From: Paraburkholderia heleia NBRC 101817
Lineage (GTDB): Bacteria; Pseudomonadota; Gammaproteobacteria; Burkholderiales; Burkholderiaceae
Direction of reading: 5' to 3'
Length of the DNA stretch: 64,000 nucleotides
Assembly: GCF_000739775.1 (NCBI RefSeq)
Contig: NZ_BBJH01000027.1
Span: 93,074-157,073 of the forward strand
Positions within the stretch are counted from its first letter, which is position 1, and each line of letters opens with the position of its first letter. The notes beneath the pieces were generated by a model. That model ran no database searches, was not told the DNA's origin, and saw only the letters and a program-made list of their open reading frames with translations. Position numbers and translations under genes: made by a program. Positions 59,008-64,000 of this stretch are shown piece after piece.

Positions 59008-59526
59008 TCATTTTGATGATTCACCACCCGCAAGCAGTAGCTGATCCACCATTTCAAGCTTCAGTGGCTTGTTTGCGTCGAGTTTCTTTTTCTCGATAAC
59101 ATATTTCCACCCGTTGCCCGTACCCGGATTCCGGTAGAAAGCGACGATGGCAACGTACTTCGAGTCGGCCTTCATGGGTTGCGACAGGCTTGCGGAGGCG
59201 CCCGGGTTCAGTACGGTTGCCATGCTGTCCTGCAGGTCCTGTGCAAGCAGGGTGCGATCGTTTTTCAGAAGATCGTCATACGACGCCCCGTCGAAGAGCT
59301 TGCGATCCTTGAGCTGGTAGATACGCACCGCGACCGAGGTCGCGCGCCCGGCATCGTCCGGATTCAGTGCTTCCCGTGCGGACAGATCGACATTGAGCAC
59401 CTTGACCTGCTTGAAGAAAACGGCGTGGTAGGCGCTCGACGTCGTGTCGGAAACAGACTGCCACGCGCCGCAGGCCGAGAGCAGCAAGGCGGAAGCAACG
59501 GTAGTAATGGCCAGACGGATAAACAT
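59008..59526 (-). CDS. tssJ: T6SS outer-membrane lipoprotein TssJ
   Basis: 172 residues from ATG 59526. Lipoprotein signal with lipobox LLSAC (Cys at about 19), then the transthyretin-like TssJ domain (VAVRIYQLKDRKLFDGASYDDLL, VAIVAFYRNPGTGNGWKYVI). Anchors the T6SS membrane complex through TssM. The start overlaps the tssG stop by one base. Last gene of the visible T6SS operon. Confidence 0.92.
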   Translation of the reverse strand: MFIRLAITTVASALLLSACGAWQSVSDTTSSAYHAVFFKQVKVLNVDLSAREALNPDDAGRATSVAVRIYQLKDRKLFDGASYDDLLKNDRTLLAQDLQDSMATVLNPGASASLSQPMKADSKYVAIVAFYRNPGTGNGWKYVIEKKKLDANKPLKLEMVDQLLLAGGESSK

Positions 59527-60647
59527 CAACGGGTCCTCGGTTCCGCGTGTTGCGGGCTCAGGTATGGATTGGGCGGTGGTGCAGGAAAGGCTTCACGCAC
59601 ACCGAGTGGAATGGTGATCATGCGCTCCTCGTCGGCGGGCAGCACGGTCGTCCATCCGAGTCGCGGCGCGGGGCCCGCAGGAGCGATCCCGATCGTCGGG
59701 ACCGGGGCAAGGCGCGACGAAACCTCCATGCGAAGATGAACGTCAGCCTTGACGCCGACGTACAGCTGGACGAACGCCATGAGTTCGCGATGCAGCCATG
59801 CACCGGGGAGCAGGTCGTGCGCATGCTGCGCATTGTCGGGGCGCAGCGTAGCCCGCACGGCCCGGCTGCGATAGGCGAGCCGTCTGCCGAGCACATAACC
59901 ACTGCCAAGCCCCCGCCTCGGCCCTTCTCCCGGTTGCGTGGCTGTGGAGTGCGACGTCAGCGGCTGCGGTTTGCCGGTCCCAGTAAGGGCGGGAAAAAAT
60001 TCGTCGGCACGCACGTCCACTCCTGGCACGGCCAGCGCGATTACACCCGCGAGACCTTCGGCCGTACGGGTCTTCAGGTTCAGCAGGCCCAGCAGCGCGA
60101 GCATCCGGGAATCCGGCACCCCGGCGCGCTCGGGCTTCCTGCCCCAGCCAAACCCCACCAGGCACAGCAGGTAGCGCGAATGCGCGTCGCTCCCTCCCGG
60201 CCGGAAGCTTTCCGGGTAGCGGTACTTTTTCCAGGCGCGGTACAGCAGCGTGACGATGCGGTGATTGAAGCGGTCGAGAAAAGCTTCGACCGCCTCGTGC
60301 CCTTCTTCGCGCAGGACGATATCGTCGATCATGTGCGGCGGCACCGCCGAATCGACGCCATACAGGCCCATGAATGTCGTACGCACTATTGGAGGCATTT
60401 GCGGCCTGTAGTCATCCGATGCGTCACCGAATTCGACTCTGGCGACTTCACCTGCGGGAAACCCGACGCGCGGCCACGAGCCAAAACGCACAGGCTCATG
60501 CTCTGGCGTGTCGCGCGAGCCGAATTCCGGACGTTCTGGCGCACGCACCTCGAGCAGGCGGCACAACTGCATGAAGCTCATCCGGGGGGCACGTGCGAGC
60601 AGGGACGCGACGAGCGGCTCGACGTTAGGGAGATCGTGCGGTTTCAT
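59526..60647 (-). CDS. tssG: T6SS baseplate protein TssG
   Basis: 373 residues of the ImpH/VasB family: MSFMQLCRLLE near the start, VRFGSWPRVGFPAGEVARV, MGLYGVDSAVPPHM and FLDRFNHRIVTLLYRAWKKY. Forms the baseplate wedge with TssF, TssE and TssK. Starts inside the tssF stop (ATGA). An unusual basic Ser/Thr/Gly stretch lies around residues 225-250. Confidence 0.94.
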   Translation of the reverse strand: MKPHDLPNVEPLVASLLARAPRMSFMQLCRLLEVRAPERPEFGSRDTPEHEPVRFGSWPRVGFPAGEVARVEFGDASDDYRPQMPPIVRTTFMGLYGVDSAVPPHMIDDIVLREEGHEAVEAFLDRFNHRIVTLLYRAWKKYRYPESFRPGGSDAHSRYLLCLVGFGWGRKPERAGVPDSRMLALLGLLNLKTRTAEGLAGVIALAVPGVDVRADEFFPALTGTGKPQPLTSHSTATQPGEGPRRGLGSGYVLGRRLAYRSRAVRATLRPDNAQHAHDLLPGAWLHRELMAFVQLYVGVKADVHLRMEVSSRLAPVPTIGIAPAGPAPRLGWTTVLPADEERMITIPLGVREAFPAPPPNPYLSPQHAEPRTR

Positions 60648-62458
60648 AGCGGAGCGCGTTGTGCCTTGCTGCGCGGCCAGACCGTACGGGTCTGCGACGG
60701 CAAGCTCACGATCGAGAGCTTCGTGAACAGGTTGATTTCCGCGTATGCCGCAAAGAAGCGATGCAGCAGTTCGCCAAACAGCATCAGGTCGCCCTCACCG
60801 GCGAACGCCTGCGAATCGAGCGTCACCTCAATGAGCACCCCCCGCTCGACGGAACCACCCGACACCTCTTCGAGCAGTTCCTGCGACACCCAGAGAATGC
60901 CGGCCAGACGCCGCGCGTTAAGCTCATCATCAGTCCAGTCGTAGAGCGCGAGTGCGCCACGCAGCACCTCTGCATCCATCATCGAAAGGAAGTTCGGGGC
61001 AAGATGTGACAGCACGCGCCACTGGAACCGGTCGCCCGTGGGCGGATAAAGCGGTAACGTCGGTGCGACGAGATTGCGCACCCACGTCACGTTCGGCGTG
61101 CTCTCAGCGAGTTCGCTGAGGTTTGCCTCGCGCAGTCCCTTGCGCGGCAGCATCCCGTTGGTCCCCGTGACACGCAGCGACAGGCTTTCTTCCGGCAGCG
61201 TTTCCCTGGTCTCCCACGCGTGGCCGCCCAGGATCACCCAGGTCTCGTGAAGCCCCGCCATGCCGGGGCGCACGCGCGCATGGAAATACCGTTCCGGCGC
61301 TTCGTGGCGAAGCATGCCACCGCGATGCCGGAACGTGGCGAACGGCACATACTCGTAGCGCTCGGCAGTGTCGTGATCGAACGTCCCGATCGCGTCGACC
61401 GAATAGGTTTCGACGTGCTCGCCCTGATGGCCCGCCGGCACGACGCGATACTCCGTTTCGTGATGATTGATCTCGATGGGTTCGGCATCGAGTTCGAACA
61501 GGTTGATCACCGGCGAGCAGAACAGCCTCACATTGTCCTTGCTGAAATGCTGGTCCGACGGGTAAGCCGTTTTCAGGACAAGTTCAAGCTCGAATCGGGT
61601 CGTTCCCGCCGGAAGCTTCGCGACGTCGAGCCCGCACAGGTCAATGAAGAGGAATTTCTCGCGAAATGAAAAGTACTCCAGCAGAAGCTGGTAGCCCGAG
61701 AACGCTGCGTCCGCCTTGGGCCACAATCGCTCTTCGGTCGAAAATCCCGCGGGCTCGATCGTGATACCGGCCAGCGGCACAGCCTCGCCGTCGCGCACCT
61801 CCGGAATGCGCCACAGGACCGAATCGACCTGACGTGTGAGCGCAAGGTGCATGGCGAACGCGACCGGCAGATCGGCATTCAGGTGCAGGCGCAAGCGCGA
61901 CAGATCGGTTTCCTCGCGCCGGGCCGAATGATGCAGCTCGAAGGCGAGACGAATCACCGAGCGGCCATCGTGGCGCACGGTCGGTCCTGCGTGCGTAATG
62001 GAAAGTGGCTGAAGCTGCACGGCCTGCGTGGTCCGGTACAGGCACTGTACGGTCTTCGGCGTCGTGCCTTCGGCGCCCGATGGCGGCGGAACGCTGATGG
62101 GCGCAGAACGGACGGGCACACCCGCAGGCACCACCTCGGTTCGCTGGAGCTTTTCCCGTAGCGGGATCAGTTCGACGACCGAAAGTGACGGAATCATGCG
62201 CAGATAGTGAGGCCACAGCAGGCTCACGAGCCCTTCGGTGAGTTCCGGCAACTCGTCGTCGAGCTTCTGCTGAAGGCGCCCCGTCAGAAAGGCGAAGCCC
62301 TCGTGGAGTCGCTCGACATACGGATCGCGGTCACCCACGCGATCGAGGTTGAGCAGGCGTGCGCGGTCGGGATGCGCCTTGGCGAATTCCTTGCCGGATT
62401 CGCTGAGGTAGCGCATCTCGGCTTCGTAATAGCGCAGGATCGTGTCGTCTTTTTTCAT
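60644..62458 (-). CDS. tssF: T6SS baseplate protein TssF
   Basis: 604 residues of the ImpG/VasA family. Diagnostic start ILRYYEAEMRYLSESGKEFA, then ARLLNLDRVGDRDPYVERL and LLWPHYLRMIPSLSVVE; C-terminal VLIEVTLDSQAFAGEGDLML. Normal length for the family. 8 bp after tssA and overlapping tssG by 4 bp. Confidence 0.95.
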   Translation of the reverse strand: MKKDDTILRYYEAEMRYLSESGKEFAKAHPDRARLLNLDRVGDRDPYVERLHEGFAFLTGRLQQKLDDELPELTEGLVSLLWPHYLRMIPSLSVVELIPLREKLQRTEVVPAGVPVRSAPISVPPPSGAEGTTPKTVQCLYRTTQAVQLQPLSITHAGPTVRHDGRSVIRLAFELHHSARREETDLSRLRLHLNADLPVAFAMHLALTRQVDSVLWRIPEVRDGEAVPLAGITIEPAGFSTEERLWPKADAAFSGYQLLLEYFSFREKFLFIDLCGLDVAKLPAGTTRFELELVLKTAYPSDQHFSKDNVRLFCSPVINLFELDAEPIEINHHETEYRVVPAGHQGEHVETYSVDAIGTFDHDTAERYEYVPFATFRHRGGMLRHEAPERYFHARVRPGMAGLHETWVILGGHAWETRETLPEESLSLRVTGTNGMLPRKGLREANLSELAESTPNVTWVRNLVAPTLPLYPPTGDRFQWRVLSHLAPNFLSMMDAEVLRGALALYDWTDDELNARRLAGILWVSQELLEEVSGGSVERGVLIEVTLDSQAFAGEGDLMLFGELLHRFFAAYAEINLFTKLSIVSLPSQTRTVWPRSKAQRAPL

Positions 62459-62466
62459 TCGGTCTT

Positions 62467-64000
62467 TTATGGGAGAGTTAATGCACGTGCTGGATCGAGC
62501 ACGGTCAGTTCCGCCTGCAACTCACCGATGCGGCGCGCGAGCGCCGCTTTGTCAGCATCCTTGCGATTGCTCATCGCCTTGAACGCCCGGGTTAGCTGCT
62601 GCTTGACTTCGAATACCAGTGCCGGCTCCCAGCGCGTGAGCGGCAGGGAGCGTGCGGCCGCATCGAGATCGCTAAGCAGTGCGAATGCCGTATCGGGACG
62701 GCCCGCATGGTCGGCCAGGCGCGCCATGACGAGTCGTTGCAGGTAGCGATGGCGATCTGTTTTCATGCCCGGCAGCGCTTCGAGCCAGGTAAAGGCCGCC
62801 TCGATACCATCGCGTCCGGCCAGGTCTCTCGCCTGCGCTTCAATCTCGGGCCAGTCGCCGGCGCTCCCGTCTTCGCTATCGGCTGAAACCGGCAGTGGCG
62901 CCACGCTCTCGCCTGCCTCCAGATCCCGCACGACCGCATGCCGGGCAATCCATTCGAGCGTTGAATCGTCGGCGAAGGGCGTGCCGTCGTTGAACGACAG
63001 GCGCTCGATGCCCGGCAGACGCTCGAGAAAGAGCGCAAAGTCGGCGCGCAGCAGTTCGCGCCATGCGCTGTACGGCGCGCCTACGTGGTCAAGCGCGACG
63101 TGCTGGAAGCACTGCAGGTCGAACCAGAGGTGATTGACACCCTCCATGAACGCGCCCTCGACACGTTCCAGCAATTCGTGCCACTGCTTCTGCAGTACCA
63201 GCCGTTTCATTTGCGCGCGCAGTTCCGCGCGCGGTGCCACAAGCCGTGTATGTGATCCGGCGTCAGATGGAGGCACCTCGTGCAACGTGTCCCAGCGCAC
63301 GCTGCGCACGAGTCGCACCGATGAAAGATAGCCGTTCTCCTGATCACGCAGCCACATGGCCATCGTGCGAGCCTGCTCGAGCAGATCACGCGTCGAGGCA
63401 ATCGACCCCGACGACGTACTCGCCGTGACTGGCAATGCCGCCTGGGCGGAATCCGCTGCGCCGCCACCAGCGATACGGTCCTTGCGCTCGAACCTTGAAA
63501 CCAGCGGTTGCAGGTTCGGACGCGCGGCTTCGGTCCATCCGCCGGTCAGCGTGACTAGTACGTCGAGCGCGGCAAGCGCGCGTTCAAGGTCCGCCGGCGC
63601 GAACTCGCCGCGGCTCTCGAGCAGTTCCAGCACGCGCGTGGTTGCCAGCATCTCGAGCGCGCCTTTTTTCGCTTCTGGACGCGCTGGCAGCACGGCCTCT
63701 CCGAACCGGTCGACGAGTGCTGCGGATAGCTCCAATCCGTCGGCAAAGCCGGCTGGCCCATCCTGGCGCAGCCGCGCGAACGCATAGTAGCCAGCAAGAC
63801 GCAGATCCTTGCCGGTCTCTTTCAGAAGCTGCTCGCAGGAACGGACGATCAGGCCGTCGTCGATACCCGAGAGCTTGCCTGCCTCGTCCTTGAGCGTGAA
63901 AAACGCATCCTCGTAACCGGGGTCGCGGCCAACGCCCCCTTCACCCGGGAGCGGCAGCAGCCACGATCCCCACGCATCGAGGCGTGCTCGTGTGAGTTCA
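62467..64000 (-). CDS. tssA: T6SS protein TssA (partial, cut by right edge)
   Basis: 510 residues are visible; the frame is open to base 64000, so the start is outside. The first visible part (LDAWGSWLLPLPGEGG) is the ImpA N-terminal domain; the C-terminal half (LVLQKQWHELLERVEGAFME, LWFDLQCFQHVAL, YLQRLVMARLADHAGRPDTA) is the VasJ type. TssA caps or primes sheath assembly. An internal TTG at 63735 is not a start because the reading frame and family similarity continue upstream. Confidence 0.9.
   Translation of the reverse strand, partial: ELTRARLDAWGSWLLPLPGEGGVGRDPGYEDAFFTLKDEAGKLSGIDDGLIVRSCEQLLKETGKDLRLAGYYAFARLRQDGPAGFADGLELSAALVDRFGEAVLPARPEAKKGALEMLATTRVLELLESRGEFAPADLERALAALDVLVTLTGGWTEAARPNLQPLVSRFERKDRIAGGGAADSAQAALPVTASTSSGSIASTRDLLEQARTMAMWLRDQENGYLSSVRLVRSVRWDTLHEVPPSDAGSHTRLVAPRAELRAQMKRLVLQKQWHELLERVEGAFMEGVNHLWFDLQCFQHVALDHVGAPYSAWRELLRADFALFLERLPGIERLSFNDGTPFADDSTLEWIARHAVVRDLEAGESVAPLPVSADSEDGSAGDWPEIEAQARDLAGRDGIEAAFTWLEALPGMKTDRHRYLQRLVMARLADHAGRPDTAFALLSDLDAAARSLPLTRWEPALVFEVKQQLTRAFKAMSNRKDADKAALARRIGELQAELTVLDPARALTLP

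Noticed and set aside
58608..59057. Antisense frame of about 149 codons before tssJ
   Set aside because: No RBS, no family similarity, Cys/Arg/Ser-rich composition of a shadow frame, and it overlaps the end of tssJ.
63735..63735. Start of tssA at an internal TTG
   Set aside because: The frame stays open and TssA-like up to base 64000, so the true start is outside the window.

Overview
The window is about 67% GC by eye. Its gene families and dense, overlapping operons point to a Burkholderiales bacterium, most likely a Paraburkholderia-like facultative methylotroph. The assignment rests on the combination of a XoxF methanol dehydrogenase, tetrahydromethanopterin (H4MPT) C1 genes, red-type form IC RuBisCO with CbbX, and a proteobacterial type VI secretion (T6SS) locus. 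No rRNA, tRNA, IS element or CRISPR array was seen.

Layout. (1) 1-10030, minus strand: the lanthanide-type methanol dehydrogenase set xoxF-xoxG-xoxJ, an unknown periplasmic protein, a CbbR-like LysR regulator, then mxaR-S-A-C-K-L. MxaL runs off the left edge. (2) 10585-18666, plus strand: H4MPT synthesis and formaldehyde oxidation (pterin carbinolamine dehydratase, RFAP synthase, two ATP-grasp enzymes, MtdB, Mch, a CitG-like protein, Fae, a small secreted protein). (3) 18762-23745: a FolB-like aldolase, a sigma54 activator of the AcoR type, a flavoprotein and a dihydropteroate-synthase-like protein. (4) 23774-32876, minus strand: Calvin cycle operon cbbLSXFPTAE. (5) 33266-38616: an isolated pqqA, then furan-cofactor genes related to mfnB, mfnE, mfnF and mfnD plus a HisA-like gene. 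(6) 38976-43894: fhcBADC. (7) 43937-49451: cytochrome b561, pqqBCDE and a two-component pair. (8) 49672-55517: a TonB-dependent receptor, a PQQ-associated beta-propeller protein and TonB-ExbB-ExbD. (9) 55641-58267: cbbY, cbbZ and an alpha/beta hydrolase. (10) 58268-59007: a gene-poor junction with a hexamer repeat and a long inverted repeat. (11) 59008-64000, minus strand: T6SS genes tssA (cut by the edge), tssF, tssG, tssJ.

How it works together. XoxF, with PQQ and a lanthanide, oxidises methanol to formaldehyde and passes electrons to XoxG. Fae, MtdB, Mch and the Fhc complex carry the C1 unit on H4MPT and a methanofuran-like cofactor to formate. The resulting CO2 can be fixed by the RuBisCO/phosphoribulokinase cycle, with CbbY and CbbZ removing inhibitory sugar phosphates and phosphoglycolate. 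The TonB system beside pqq may import the metal or a metallophore. Formate dehydrogenase, cbbG, cbbK and rpoN are not in the window.

Regulation, read by eye: several promoter regions carry -24/-12 (sigma54) look-alikes, four nearby GTGACAC boxes may be activator sites, and a sigma54 activator gene lies inside the island. This suggests one regulon joining methanol oxidation, PQQ, H4MPT and Fhc genes. It is the most interesting untested idea here.
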